Below, piece after piece: positions 50,221 through 58,960 of a stretch of 64,000 bases of DNA. How positions within the stretch are numbered: the stretch's first letter is position 1; every line of letters starts with the position of its first letter. Source of the stretch: Pseudomonas fluorescens (GTDB lineage: Bacteria > Pseudomonadota > Gammaproteobacteria > Pseudomonadales > Pseudomonadaceae); contig NZ_JAGGOF010000073.1 of NCBI RefSeq assembly GCF_018614775.1, positions 1 to 64,000 of the forward strand, in the 5' to 3' direction. The notes under the pieces are model-generated. The model saw only the letters and a program-made list of their open reading frames with translations. It had not been told where the DNA came from and did not search any database. The position numbers were made by a program, and so were the translations under genes.

Positions 50221-51006
50221 ATGCATACGAACGAGAATTCCTGGGTGCTCATCACAGGCGCATCAAGTGGATTTGGTGAGGAGTTTGCCCGGCAATACGC
50301 AGCCCAGGGAAAATCGCTCGTGCTGGTAGCGCGCCGGCTGAGCCGGCTCGAAGCGCTGTCGACGGAGCTGCGCGAGCGTTTCGGCATCGAGGTGATTGTC
50401 GAGCAGGTCGACCTGTCTTCGATCCCGGCGATTATCGAACTGCGCGAGCGACTGAACAGCCGCGGCGTCACGATTGATGTGCTCATCAACAATGCCGGGC
50501 ATGGCTTGCAGGGTGCGTTCCTGGATCATCCGCTGGACCAGTCCCTGGCGATGATCGACCTGGACATCGCCAGCCTGACGGCCATGACGCGCCTTTTCGC
50601 GGCAGACATGCGAGCCCGCCGTCGCGGCCAGATCCTGATGGTCGCCAGCCTGCTGTCCTACCAGGGCGTGAAGCACTTCGCGGTTTATTCAGCGGCGAAG
50701 GCTTATGTGCTGCGCTTCTGCGATGCGCTTCATCAAGAGCTCAAGCACGATGGCGTCGTCGTGACGGCGCTGTGCCCAGGCATGTCGGACACCGGGTTTG
50801 CGCAAAGCGCCAGCCAGAAACTCACACCGGCCTTGAAAATGGTCATGATGCAGCCCCAACCGGTCGTTCGCGCCGGCATCCGCGCCCTGCAAGCCGGACG
50901 CATGAGCGTCGTGCCGGGCTTTGGCAACAAGGCGATCACGGTATTGACCTGGGCCACGCCACGCCGGTTTCACCAACGCCTGATGGCCCATGTCATGGGC
51001 GTATGA
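50221..51006 (+). CDS. SDR family oxidoreductase of the TetR regulon
   Basis: This 261-residue SDR has ITGASSGFGEEFARQYA, VLINNAGHGLQGAF, and catalytic YSAAKAYV with the upstream Ser of VASLLSY. It is the DltE-like/3-ketoacyl reductase-like group that often acts on long-chain acyl or keto compounds. ATG at 50221 has CCGGAG about ten bases upstream. It is divergent from the RND operon and convergent with the FadL-like gene, each with the same dyad in its promoter. Confidence 0.88.
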   Translation: MHTNENSWVLITGASSGFGEEFARQYAAQGKSLVLVARRLSRLEALSTELRERFGIEVIVEQVDLSSIPAIIELRERLNSRGVTIDVLINNAGHGLQGAFLDHPLDQSLAMIDLDIASLTAMTRLFAADMRARRRGQILMVASLLSYQGVKHFAVYSAAKAYVLRFCDALHQELKHDGVVVTALCPGMSDTGFAQSASQKLTPALKMVMMQPQPVVRAGIRALQAGRMSVVPGFGNKAITVLTWATPRRFHQRLMAHVMGV

Positions 51007-51038
51007 GTCAGCGCCCCGATGGAAAGTGTTCCTGAGGA

Positions 51039-51061
51039 CCGGGAGCCCGACGGGCTCCCGG
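51039..51061. terminator. Hairpin between convergent SDR and FadL-like genes
   Basis: CCGGGAGCCC (51039-51048) and GGGCTCCCGG (51052-51061) pair perfectly over 10 bp with a GAC loop. A strong GC hairpin between two convergent genes is probably a shared terminator, although no T-run follows. Confidence 0.6.
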
Positions 51062-51077
51062 CAAAGGCGGCGCCGTC

Positions 51078-52349
51078 TTAGAAGCGATAGCTGACCGAGG
51101 CGCCAAGGCCACTGGCACTGTTGCGGTATTTGGAGCTGTATGCGCCCCGGGTCGGCGAGGTCTGGTTGACCCGCACGCTCTCTTCCTGCAAGTAGGAATA
51201 CGCCACATCAATGGTGACATCTTCCACCGGCGTCCATCCGGCACCGAAGCTGGCCACCGTGCGATCACCCGTTGGAATCCGAGGCCCACGGTTGGTGTTG
51301 TTGGCCGGCGACTGATCGACCGAGAAGCCGGCACGAAGCACCCACTGGTTGTTCAACCGGTACGCCGTGCCGATCGCATGGCCCCAGGTGTCGTGCCAGT
51401 TCTCTTCTTCGCTGATGGTGCCCAACTGGCCGCTCAACAACGGCGGCAGGCCACTGTTCTCGATCGTCAGCTCCTTGAAGCGGCTCCAGCGCGTCCAGGT
51501 GCTGCCCAGGTACAAGGTCCAGTCATCATTGAGCTGATGGGTCACCGAGAAGTCCACCGACTCGGGCGTATCCACGTCCAGCGACGCGTCATAGCTGCGG
51601 CCACTCACTCCCAGCACACTGAATATGCCGTCGGTAAGCTTGGACTTGGCATCCAGGTGGTAACTGACCTTGGAATGGTAAGTCAGGCCCACGCGGGTCT
51701 GGTCCGTCGCCTGCACCAGAATACCGGCGTTGAAGCCCAAGGCTGTGTCGTCGCCGTTGCTTTTCAGCTTCCCGTCGTTGCTGCCGGGGCTGAGCGGATT
51801 GGGCACCATCCCGGATATCTCGCCACTGATACGGTTGATGGTGGGGCCGAACCCAATCGACACCTTATCGTTGAAGGCGTAACTGACGGTGGGCTGGAAG
51901 GTCAGTGTCTTGACCTCACTCTTGTTGGCGTAATAGCGCCCGGCAAAATCGCTGCCGTAATCGGTGATCAAACCGAACGGCACATAAAAGCCAACGCCGA
52001 CGGCCCAGTGCTCATCAACAGGCTTGACGTAGTAACCCATCGGCACCGTGGTCGCCGGCACCATGTCACCGTCCTCCTTGCCGCCGAACGTGCTGCGGGT
52101 CTGGCTGATGTCACTCTTGGCAAACAGCGTCGCCGCACCCAGGCTCACCTGCTCCTTCTTCAAACGCGACATGCCCGCCGGATTACCGAAGACAGTGCTC
52201 GCGTCTTCGGCGGAGGAAGAGCGGCCGGCAAATCCCGAGCCCATTCCACTGATGCTTTGTTCGTTAAGGGCGAACCCACTCGCGAAAACGTGGAAAGTTG
52301 CAAGCGCAACGGCGAGACCCAGGGGAGTGTTGAGCAAGATTTTTTTCAT
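51078..52349 (-). CDS. FadL/TodX/OmpP1-family outer-membrane transporter
   Basis: This 423-residue porin has a signal peptide (MKKILLNTPLGLAVALATFH, cleavage after VFA) and the FadL N-terminal plug motif GFALNEQSISGMGSGFAG, then SAEDASTVFGNPAGMSRL. It ends in an aromatic residue (SVSYRF), as outer-membrane barrels do. Family members take up long-chain fatty acids or aromatic hydrocarbons. The start is ATG at 52349. Its promoter carries dyad C, so it belongs to the TetR regulon with the SDR, RND and FabF-like genes. Confidence 0.9.
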   Translation of the reverse strand: MKKILLNTPLGLAVALATFHVFASGFALNEQSISGMGSGFAGRSSSAEDASTVFGNPAGMSRLKKEQVSLGAATLFAKSDISQTRSTFGGKEDGDMVPATTVPMGYYVKPVDEHWAVGVGFYVPFGLITDYGSDFAGRYYANKSEVKTLTFQPTVSYAFNDKVSIGFGPTINRISGEISGMVPNPLSPGSNDGKLKSNGDDTALGFNAGILVQATDQTRVGLTYHSKVSYHLDAKSKLTDGIFSVLGVSGRSYDASLDVDTPESVDFSVTHQLNDDWTLYLGSTWTRWSRFKELTIENSGLPPLLSGQLGTISEEENWHDTWGHAIGTAYRLNNQWVLRAGFSVDQSPANNTNRGPRIPTGDRTVASFGAGWTPVEDVTIDVAYSYLQEESVRVNQTSPTRGAYSSKYRNSASGLGASVSYRF

Positions 52350-52403
52350 TATTAGTACTCTAGGAACAGACGCAAAAGTGGTCGCGCAAGCGCGGACGCG
52401 CAA

Positions 52404-52440
52404 TATTTATTCATATGACCGTTTTAGTCAATGGTCACAG
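52404..52440 (-). promoter_or_regulatory. Promoter and dyad operator C of the FadL-like gene
   Basis: ATATGAC (52413-52419), 14 bp, GTCACAG (52434-52440). On the minus strand TTGACT (52426-52431), 16 bp, TAAATA (52404-52409) makes a promoter with its -35 inside the dyad, as in site A. Confidence 0.72.
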
Positions 52441-52449
52441 AATGAATAT

Positions 52450-52475
52450 AAAAAAGCCCTTGCCTTCGCCAAGGC
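52450..52475 (-). terminator. Intrinsic terminator of the TetR gene
   Basis: On the minus strand GCCTTGGCGAAGGCAAGGGC (52475-52456) can form a short GC stem and is followed by six T residues (52455-52450). It lies 56 bases after the TetR stop and before the FadL promoter. Confidence 0.6.
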
Positions 52476-52530
52476 ATGAGCGACTTCTGGCGTTTACTGG
52501 AGGGCTATGCCTGGGTGGAGATGCTGAAGC

Positions 52531-53151
52531 TCAAGGCATCAGGCTACGCAGGATAAGATTGCAGGTGAGCGTTGGAGCCACTTCGACAAAATCGAGATTG
52601 TACTGCAGCAGCAGCGGATTGACGAACGGCCGAAGGGTCAGGTGAATCGCTTCTACCGTCTCATCGAGGGGCGTCTTGCGTTCGAACTCACCGCTTTCAC
52701 GTCCTTCGCGCACGATCTGCACCACGAATTGCTTGATCCGCGCGTCATAGACCTGCGAGCTGGGCCAGCGCTCCGACGCGGAAAAAGCGGCGATGTCATA
52801 AAGCTTGCGGTCATTGAAAAACAGGTCTATCCCCGTTGTGACCAGGGTTTTGACCAGCCGCCGTAAACGCTCTGTCGAGGACAGCCCCTCTTCAGCGACG
52901 GCCTGTTCCACGGCCGCAACGATCTTCGTCAGGCAGCTTGAACAAATGGCTTCACCAATCGCCTGCTTGGAATCGAAGAACTTGTAGATATAGGCTTTGG
53001 AAAAGCCAATGGCCTTGGCCAGGTCGGATACTGTGGTCTTGGCATAGCCGTACTGACTGAAATGCTCGTTGGCCGCCGCAACAATCTGGTCGCGAATGTC
53101 ATGATCGGCTGGGCCGCGGGTGCTGGGCGTAGGTAGGGATGGCTGGTTCAT
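52531..53151 (-). CDS. TetR/AcrR family transcriptional regulator
   Basis: This 206-residue TetR regulator has a helix-turn-helix at about residues 20-65 (IVAAANEHFSQYGYAKTTVS, KAIGFSKAYIYKFFDSKQAIG) and a variable C-terminal ligand domain. Dyad D (53188-53215) lies just upstream, and related dyads lie before the FadL-like, SDR and adaptor-RND-FabF units, so it is the likely repressor of all four. The ligand may be a fatty acid or aromatic compound, given the genes it flanks (inference). ATG at 53151. Confidence 0.9.
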   Translation of the reverse strand: MNQPSLPTPSTRGPADHDIRDQIVAAANEHFSQYGYAKTTVSDLAKAIGFSKAYIYKFFDSKQAIGEAICSSCLTKIVAAVEQAVAEEGLSSTERLRRLVKTLVTTGIDLFFNDRKLYDIAAFSASERWPSSQVYDARIKQFVVQIVREGRESGEFERKTPLDETVEAIHLTLRPFVNPLLLQYNLDFVEVAPTLTCNLILRSLMP

Positions 53152-53187
53152 GGAAGCAGCTTACGCACCCGACAGACGATTGACAAC

Positions 53188-53215
53188 TTGTGACCAACTG
53201 TACTTAAAGTCACAA
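53188..53215. promoter_or_regulatory. Dyad operator D upstream of the TetR gene
   Basis: TTGTGAC (53188-53194), 14 bp, GTCACAA (53209-53215) is the most symmetrical of the four copies (7-bp perfect arms). It is 37 bases upstream of the TetR start, consistent with autorepression. No clear -35/-10 was assigned. Confidence 0.75.
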
Positions 53216-53317
53216 TTCGGCGTTTTCAAGCATGCCCTGCTTCTTCACGGACGTTCATCGTCGGCGCTGTTCAACTCTCTACCGCCGGCCTGAGTACCTC
53301 ATCACACCAGCGGCGGA

Positions 53318-53443
53318 ATGGCGTCGGCGTCGCCGACCTCGGACAGTGCCTTCAGCACCGCCCTCGAACGCATCTTGGGCTGCTCGCCCTGGCGCTATGC
53401 GGCACTCAACGTGCACACCCCGAGGTTTTTATCGGCGCTTTGA
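53318..53443 (+). pseudogene. Possible AraC-family regulator C-terminal relic
   Basis: In one plus-strand frame the sequence reads TSDSAFSTALERILGCSPWRY, close to the last helix-turn-helix of AraC regulators (SDSAFSxAFxRxxGCSPxxYR). The frame has a stop at 53291-53293, and only about 30 codons look real. The rest of this 330-base gap (53216-53547) shows nothing else. Confidence 0.45.
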
Positions 53444-53547
53444 TCTATACCTTCAGATACACGCGATCAAGCCGAAAAGATAGGCATGGCGCGTCCCGAT
53501 AAAAACAATGACGCAGTCTTTTTCTTTCAATGCCTGAAGTATCGATC

Positions 53548-54312
53548 ATGACCCCGATCACACGCCTTCTGAAGGTCCTCATCCAAGCGCTGTACGGGTT
53601 TTGCCTGTGGCTGCCGCTGTTGGTCGTTCCCCAGGCACGCGCTGAACCGACCACCATTGAACTGCACATCCTCGACGCGCCCCCACTGACCTTTGTCAGC
53701 GACACCAGGGGCTACGGCATCGTCGGCGATGTCGCGGTGGCGGCCATGACCAAGGCCGGGTATGCCGTAAAAATCCATGTGCTTCCCTGGGCCCGAGCGC
53801 AAAAACACGTGAGTGAAAATCACGATCATCTGATCACTCCCCTGTCGCGCATCCCGACCCGTGAAGATCGTTACACCTGGATCGCATCGATCATGCCCAT
53901 GGAACGTGCTTTTTTCAGCCTCGAACGGCAGGTGAGCAGTTTTGCCCAGGCGAAGGACACCTACCACAAGATTGGTGTCGGCCTGGGTAGCGCACAGGAG
54001 GAAGTCCTGCGCACCGAGGGCTTCAGCGATGATCAGATCCACCCGCTGGCGATTGGTGACAACCCCGCCCAGATGCTGCTGATGGGGCGCATCGACGCCT
54101 GGTTCAACGGCGTTCCCGAGACCCGCTACATCTGGCCCAAGGTGTCCAACCGCAAGCTGCTCATGAGCTCAGTCGGCAGCAGCGCCGATCTCTACCTGGC
54201 CTGTTCGAAGCAATGCTCCCCAAAAATGGTCGAGGATTTGCGCGAAGCCGTTGAGGCGCTTCGCGTTGATGGCTCCGTCAAGCGCATCCATGACCTCTAC
54301 TTGCCGGAATAG
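53548..54312 (+). CDS. Periplasmic substrate-binding protein (family 3 type)
   Basis: This 254-residue protein has a signal peptide (MTPITRLLKVLIQALYGFCL, cleavage after the ARA at about residue 36). It then has a family 3 solute-binding fold: LHILDAPPLTFV, GYGIVGDVAVAAMTKAGY, LPWARAQKHV, KIGVGLGSAQEEVL. No ABC permease or ATPase genes are adjacent, so it is an orphan binding protein, perhaps feeding a signalling system. ATG at 53548 is preferred to 53530 for the signal peptide. It lies upstream of mexEF-oprN on the same strand, with a 199-base gap. Confidence 0.82.
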   Translation: MTPITRLLKVLIQALYGFCLWLPLLVVPQARAEPTTIELHILDAPPLTFVSDTRGYGIVGDVAVAAMTKAGYAVKIHVLPWARAQKHVSENHDHLITPLSRIPTREDRYTWIASIMPMERAFFSLERQVSSFAQAKDTYHKIGVGLGSAQEEVLRTEGFSDDQIHPLAIGDNPAQMLLMGRIDAWFNGVPETRYIWPKVSNRKLLMSSVGSSADLYLACSKQCSPKMVEDLREAVEALRVDGSVKRIHDLYLPE

Positions 54313-54349
54313 ACGCTTCTGAGATTGTCACTCTTGTCCTCCGGCAGTC

Positions 54350-54373
54350 ATCAATCAGATTGATAGCAACCTA
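54350..54373 (+). promoter_or_regulatory. MexT-like box 1 upstream of mexE
   Basis: ATCA-N5-ATTGAT-N4-ACCTA keeps the spacing of the P. aeruginosa MexT box (ATCA-N5-GTCGAT-N4-ACYAT) and the LysR core ATC-N9-GAT. A second copy lies 62 bp downstream. A LysR activator is suggested, not encoded in this window. Confidence 0.62.
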
Positions 54374-54411
54374 ACGAAAGCCCCGTACTAGAGGGCTCAT
54401 CGATGGCTTAT

Positions 54412-54435
54412 ATCATTACGAATGATAGTTACCTT
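54412..54435 (+). promoter_or_regulatory. MexT-like box 2 upstream of mexE
   Basis: ATCA-N5-AATGAT-N4-ACCTT, the same layout as box 1; both share ATCA, TGATAG and ACCT. Its centre is also a perfect dyad TATCATT-ACG-AATGATA (54411-54427). It lies 77 bases before the mexE ATG. Confidence 0.65.
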
Positions 54436-54511
54436 TGCTTCATTCGATTCGTTCCCCAGGCCTGCGCCACGCATCATCCGCCCATTCTCAATACATTGGC
54501 GGATGCTATCC

Positions 54512-55765
54512 ATGGAACACTCACTCTCAAAACTGCGTTTTCCCCTCGCCTTGCTGGCGGTGCTGGTGATGAGCGCCTGTGGCAAGACGCCTGACACAGC
54601 CGCCTCGATGCCACCGGCCAAAGTCAGCGTCGCCAAGGTCCTGGAGCAACCCGTCAACGAATGGGACGAGTTCACCGGGCGCCTCGAAGCACCAGAGACC
54701 GTGGAGATCCGCCCGCGGGTTTCCGGGCAGATCGACGAAGTGGCCTTCATCGAAGGTGCGTTGGTGAAGAAAGGCGACCTGTTGTTCCAGATCGACCCAC
54801 GGCCCTTCCAGGCTGAGGTTCGTCGTCTCGAAGCCCAACTGGCCCAGACCCGCGCCACGGCAACCCGCAGCGAGAACGAGGCCCAGCGTGGCGAACGCCT
54901 GCGCCAGAGCAATGCGATTTCAGCCGAACTGGCCGACTCGCGCACCAGCGCCGCCCAAGAGGCCCGCGCCGCCGTCGCGGCCATCCAGGCGCAACTGGAC
55001 CTGGCCAAGCTGAACCTGAGCTTCACCCGTGTCACCTCGCCCATCAGCGGTCGCGTCAGCCGCGCGCAGATCACCGCCGGCAACCTGGTGACCGCCGACG
55101 TCACGCCGCTCACCAGCGTGGTCTCCACCGACAAGGTCTACGCCTACTTCGACGCCGACGAACGCGTCTTCCTCAAGTACACCCAACTCGCCCGCCAGGG
55201 CCAGCGCGGCCAAGCCACGCCGGTCTACATGGGCCTGTCCAACGAGGACGGCAACCCGCACCTGGGCCAGATGAACTTCATCGACAACCAGGTCAACCCG
55301 CAGACCGGCACCATTCGTGGTCGCGCGGTGTTCGACAACAAGGACGGCGCCTACACCCCGGGGCTGTATGCCCGCCTGAAGCTGGTAGGCAGCGGTACTT
55401 ACTCTGCCGTGCTGATCAACGACGAAGCCGTCGGCACCGACCTGGGCAAGAAGTTCGTGCTGGTGATGGACGCCGACAACAAGCCGGCCTACCGCGCCGT
55501 CGAACTGGGGCCCAAGATCGAAGGCCTGCGCATCGTGCGCAATGGCCTGGACAAGAACGACACCATTATTGTCAAGGGGCTGCAACGGGCGCGTCCGGGT
55601 TCACCGGTCACCCCTGAAACCATCCCGATGGCCAGCGACGACACCCTCGCGGCCCTGGCACAACAACGTAAAGCGCTCGAAGCCAGCAACCTGCCTCAAG
55701 TCGCGCCTTCCAAGGCAGCGTCCGGAGCGGCAGGCAAATTGGCTGCGGCGACCCCACGCGGTTAA
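54512..55765 (+). CDS. mexE: MexE, RND efflux periplasmic adaptor
   Basis: This 417-residue adaptor lipoprotein (LAVLVMSACGK lipobox) has the MexE-specific sequence LEQPVNEWDEFTGRLEAPE, then VSGQIDEVAFIEGALVKKGD (biotinyl-like), a coiled-coil hairpin (about 105-165) and the beta-barrel domain with DKVYAYFDADERVFLKY. It links MexF to OprN across the periplasm. The start is ATG at 54512; the longer frame upstream has no signal sequence. It is 15 bases before mexF. Family knowledge: in P. aeruginosa the pump exports chloramphenicol, fluoroquinolones and quinolone-signal precursors under MexT. Confidence 0.94.
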   Translation: MEHSLSKLRFPLALLAVLVMSACGKTPDTAASMPPAKVSVAKVLEQPVNEWDEFTGRLEAPETVEIRPRVSGQIDEVAFIEGALVKKGDLLFQIDPRPFQAEVRRLEAQLAQTRATATRSENEAQRGERLRQSNAISAELADSRTSAAQEARAAVAAIQAQLDLAKLNLSFTRVTSPISGRVSRAQITAGNLVTADVTPLTSVVSTDKVYAYFDADERVFLKYTQLARQGQRGQATPVYMGLSNEDGNPHLGQMNFIDNQVNPQTGTIRGRAVFDNKDGAYTPGLYARLKLVGSGTYSAVLINDEAVGTDLGKKFVLVMDADNKPAYRAVELGPKIEGLRIVRNGLDKNDTIIVKGLQRARPGSPVTPETIPMASDDTLAALAQQRKALEASNLPQVAPSKAASGAAGKLAAATPRG

Positions 55766-55780
55766 GGGACTGAATCCAAG

Positions 55781-58700
55781 ATGAAATTTTCCCAGTTCTT
55801 CATTTCGCGGCCGATCTTCGCAGCGGTGCTTTCGCTGCTGATCCTGATCGCCGGCGCCATCTCGCTGTTCCAGCTACCGATCAGCGAATACCCGGAAGTC
55901 GTGCCGCCCACCGTAGTGGTTCGCGCCAACTTCCCCGGCGCCAACCCCAAGGTCATCGGCGAAACCGTGGCCGCGCCCCTGGAACAGGCCATCACCGGTG
56001 TCGAGAACATGCTGTACATGTCCTCGCAATCGACCGCTGACGGCAAGATCACCCTGACCATCACCTTCGCCCTGGGCACCGACCTGGACAACGCCCAGGT
56101 GCAGGTGCAGAACCGCGTCACCCGGACCGAGCCCAAGCTGCCGGAAGAAGTGACCCGGATCGGTATCACGGTGGACAAGGCCTCGCCCGACCTGACCATG
56201 GTCGTGCACTTGACCTCGCCGGACAAACGCTACGACATGCTCTACCTGTCCAACTACGCCCTGCTCAACATCAAGGATGAGCTGGCGCGCCTGGGCGGCG
56301 TGGGTGACGTGCAACTGTTCGGCATGGGTGACTATTCCCTGCGGGTCTGGCTGGATCCGAACAAGACCGCTTCGCGCAACCTGACCGCCACCGACGTGGT
56401 CACGGCGATCCGTGAACAGAACCGCCAGGTTGCCGCCGGTGCCCTGGGGGCGCCGCCAGCGCCGAATGCCCAGGCCTTCCAGCTCTCGATCAATACCCAG
56501 GGTCGCCTGGTGAATGAGGAAGAGTTCGAAAACATCATCATTCGCTCCGGTGCCAACGGTGAAATCACGCGCCTGAAGGACATCGCCCGGGTCGAACTGG
56601 GGTCCAGCCAGTACGCCCTGCGTTCGTTGTTGGACAACCAGCCGGCGGTGGCGATCCCGATCTTCCAGCGTCCGGGCTCCAATGCCATCCAGATCTCCAA
56701 CGACGTTCGCGCCAAGATGGATGAGCTGAAGAAAGGCTTTCCGGCCGGCATGGACTACAGCATTGTCTATGACCCGACGATCTTCGTTCGCGGCTCCATC
56801 GAGGCGGTGGTGCACACCCTGTTCGAAGCGCTGATCCTCGTGGTGCTGGTGGTGATCCTGTTCCTGCAGACCTGGCGCGCCTCGATCATCCCGCTGGTGG
56901 CCGTGCCCGTATCGCTGATCGGTACGTTCGCGGTGATGCATCTGTTTGGCTTCTCGCTGAACGCCCTCTCGCTGTTCGGCCTGGTTCTGGCCATCGGCAT
57001 CGTGGTGGACGACGCCATCGTGGTGGTGGAGAACGTCGAACGAAACATCGAGCTGGGATTGACCCCAGTGGAAGCGACCAAGCGCGCCATGGGCGAAGTG
57101 ACCGGCCCGATCATCGCCACGGCCCTGGTGCTGTGTGCGGTGTTCATTCCGGCGGCATTCATCAGCGGCTTGACCGGGCAGTTCTATAAACAGTTCGCCT
57201 TGACCATTGCCATCTCGACAGTGATCTCCGCGGTCAACTCGCTGACCCTGTCGCCCGCCCTGGCCGCGGTGTTGCTCAAGAGCCACGACGCGCCCAAGGA
57301 CCGTTTCTCGAAGTTCCTCGACAAGATCTTCGGAGGCTGGCTGTTCCGTCCGTTCAACCGTTTCTTCGAACGTGCCAGCCACGGTTATGTAGGCACCGTC
57401 GGCCGCGTGATCCGCAGCAGCGGCATCGCCCTGCTGCTCTATGCGGGCCTGATGGTGCTGACCTTCTTCGGCTTCTCGAACACACCGACCGGCTTCGTGC
57501 CCGGCCAGGACAAGCAATACCTGGTGGCCTTCGCGCAACTGCCGGATGCGGCGAGCCTGGACCGCACCGAAGACGTGATCAAGCGCATGTCCGACCTGGC
57601 CCTCAAACAGCCCGGCGTACAAAGCGCGGTGGCGTTCCCTGGGCTGTCGATCAACGGTTTCACCAACAGCCCGAACGCCGGCATCGTGTTCGTCACCCTC
57701 AAGCCCTTTGACGAGCGCAAGGACCCGAGCCAATCGGCCGGTGCCATTGCCGGCGCCTTGAACGGCCAGTTCGCCGGAATCCAGGAAGCCTACATGGCGA
57801 TCTTCCCGCCGCCGCCGGTACAGGGCCTGGGCACGATCGGTGGTTTCCGCCTGCAAATCGAGGACCGGGGCAACCTGGGCTACGACGAGCTGTACAAGGA
57901 AACCATGAACATCATCACCAAGAGCCGCAGCGTGCCGGAACTGGCTGGCCTGTTCACCAGCTACACCGTGAACGTGCCGCAGGTCGATGCCGCCATCGAC
58001 CGTGAAAAAGCCAAGACCCACGGCGTGGCCGTCAGCGACATCTTCGACACCCTGCAGATCTACCTGGGCTCGTTGTATGCCAACGACTTCAACCGCTTCG
58101 GCCGCACCTATCAGGTCAACGTCCAGGCCGAGCAACAGTTCCGTCTCGAATCGGACCAGATCGGTCAGCTCAAGGTACGCAACAACCGTGGCGAGATGAT
58201 CCCCCTGGCGACCTTCATCAAGGTCAGCGACACCTCGGGCCCGGACCGCGTGATGCACTACAACGGCTTCATCACCGCTGAAATCAACGGCGCCGCCGCC
58301 CCGGGCTACAGCTCCGGCCAGGCCGAGAAAGCCATCGAGAAACTGCTCAAGGACGAACTGCCCAACGGCATGACCTACGAGTGGACCGACCTGACCTACC
58401 AGCAGATCCTCTCGGGCAACACCGCGCTGTTCGTGTTCCCGCTCTGCGTACTGCTGGCGTTCCTGGTGCTCGCCGCGCAATACGAAAGCTGGAGCCTGCC
58501 GCTGGCGGTGATCCTGATCGTACCGATGACCCTGCTGTCGGCCATCACCGGGGTGATTCTGTCCGGCGGCGACAACAACATCTTTACCCAGATCGGCTTG
58601 ATCGTACTGGTGGGGCTTGCCTGTAAGAACGCGATCCTGATCGTCGAGTTCGCCAAGGATAAACAGCTCGAAGGCATGAACCCGCTGGCTGCGGTGCTCG

Positions 58701-58960
58701 AAGCCTGCCGCCTGCGTCTGCGGCCGATCCTGATGACTTCTTTCGCCTTCATCATGGGCGTGGTACCCCTGGTGTTCTCCAGTGGCGCCGGTGCGGAAAT
58801 GCGTCACGCCATGGGTGTCGCGGTGTTCTCGGGGATGCTCGGCGTGACGTTCTTCGGCCTGCTGCTGACCCCGGTGTTCTATGTACTGATCCGTAACTTC
58901 GTCGAGCGCAGCGAGGCCCGCAAGGCCGCCCGGGCCTTGAAACTGGAGGCGCAACAATGA
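55781..58960 (+). CDS. mexF: MexF, RND efflux permease
   Basis: This 1059-residue RND pump is nearly colinear with P. aeruginosa MexF: FSQFFISRPIFAAVLSLLIL at the start, the proton-relay helix with GIVVDDAIVVVENVERNIEL, and LLLTPVFYVLIRNFVERSEA near the end. The proline/glycine loop FPPPPVQGLGTIGGF is intact, and no frame disruption was seen. It acts as a trimer in the inner membrane. Its stop overlaps the oprN start by ATGA. Confidence 0.95.
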   Translation: MKFSQFFISRPIFAAVLSLLILIAGAISLFQLPISEYPEVVPPTVVVRANFPGANPKVIGETVAAPLEQAITGVENMLYMSSQSTADGKITLTITFALGTDLDNAQVQVQNRVTRTEPKLPEEVTRIGITVDKASPDLTMVVHLTSPDKRYDMLYLSNYALLNIKDELARLGGVGDVQLFGMGDYSLRVWLDPNKTASRNLTATDVVTAIREQNRQVAAGALGAPPAPNAQAFQLSINTQGRLVNEEEFENIIIRSGANGEITRLKDIARVELGSSQYALRSLLDNQPAVAIPIFQRPGSNAIQISNDVRAKMDELKKGFPAGMDYSIVYDPTIFVRGSIEAVVHTLFEALILVVLVVILFLQTWRASIIPLVAVPVSLIGTFAVMHLFGFSLNALSLFGLVLAIGIVVDDAIVVVENVERNIELGLTPVEATKRAMGEVTGPIIATALVLCAVFIPAAFISGLTGQFYKQFALTIAISTVISAVNSLTLSPALAAVLLKSHDAPKDRFSKFLDKIFGGWLFRPFNRFFERASHGYVGTVGRVIRSSGIALLLYAGLMVLTFFGFSNTPTGFVPGQDKQYLVAFAQLPDAASLDRTEDVIKRMSDLALKQPGVQSAVAFPGLSINGFTNSPNAGIVFVTLKPFDERKDPSQSAGAIAGALNGQFAGIQEAYMAIFPPPPVQGLGTIGGFRLQIEDRGNLGYDELYKETMNIITKSRSVPELAGLFTSYTVNVPQVDAAIDREKAKTHGVAVSDIFDTLQIYLGSLYANDFNRFGRTYQVNVQAEQQFRLESDQIGQLKVRNNRGEMIPLATFIKVSDTSGPDRVMHYNGFITAEINGAAAPGYSSGQAEKAIEKLLKDELPNGMTYEWTDLTYQQILSGNTALFVFPLCVLLAFLVLAAQYESWSLPLAVILIVPMTLLSAITGVILSGGDNNIFTQIGLIVLVGLACKNAILIVEFAKDKQLEGMNPLAAVLEACRLRLRPILMTSFAFIMGVVPLVFSSGAGAEMRHAMGVAVFSGMLGVTFFGLLLTPVFYVLIRNFVERSEARKAARALKLEAQQ

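Noticed and set aside
49813..50226. 137-codon minus-strand frame in the RND/SDR divergent region
   Set aside because: It runs across two dyads and two promoters and overlaps the adaptor start; no family match.
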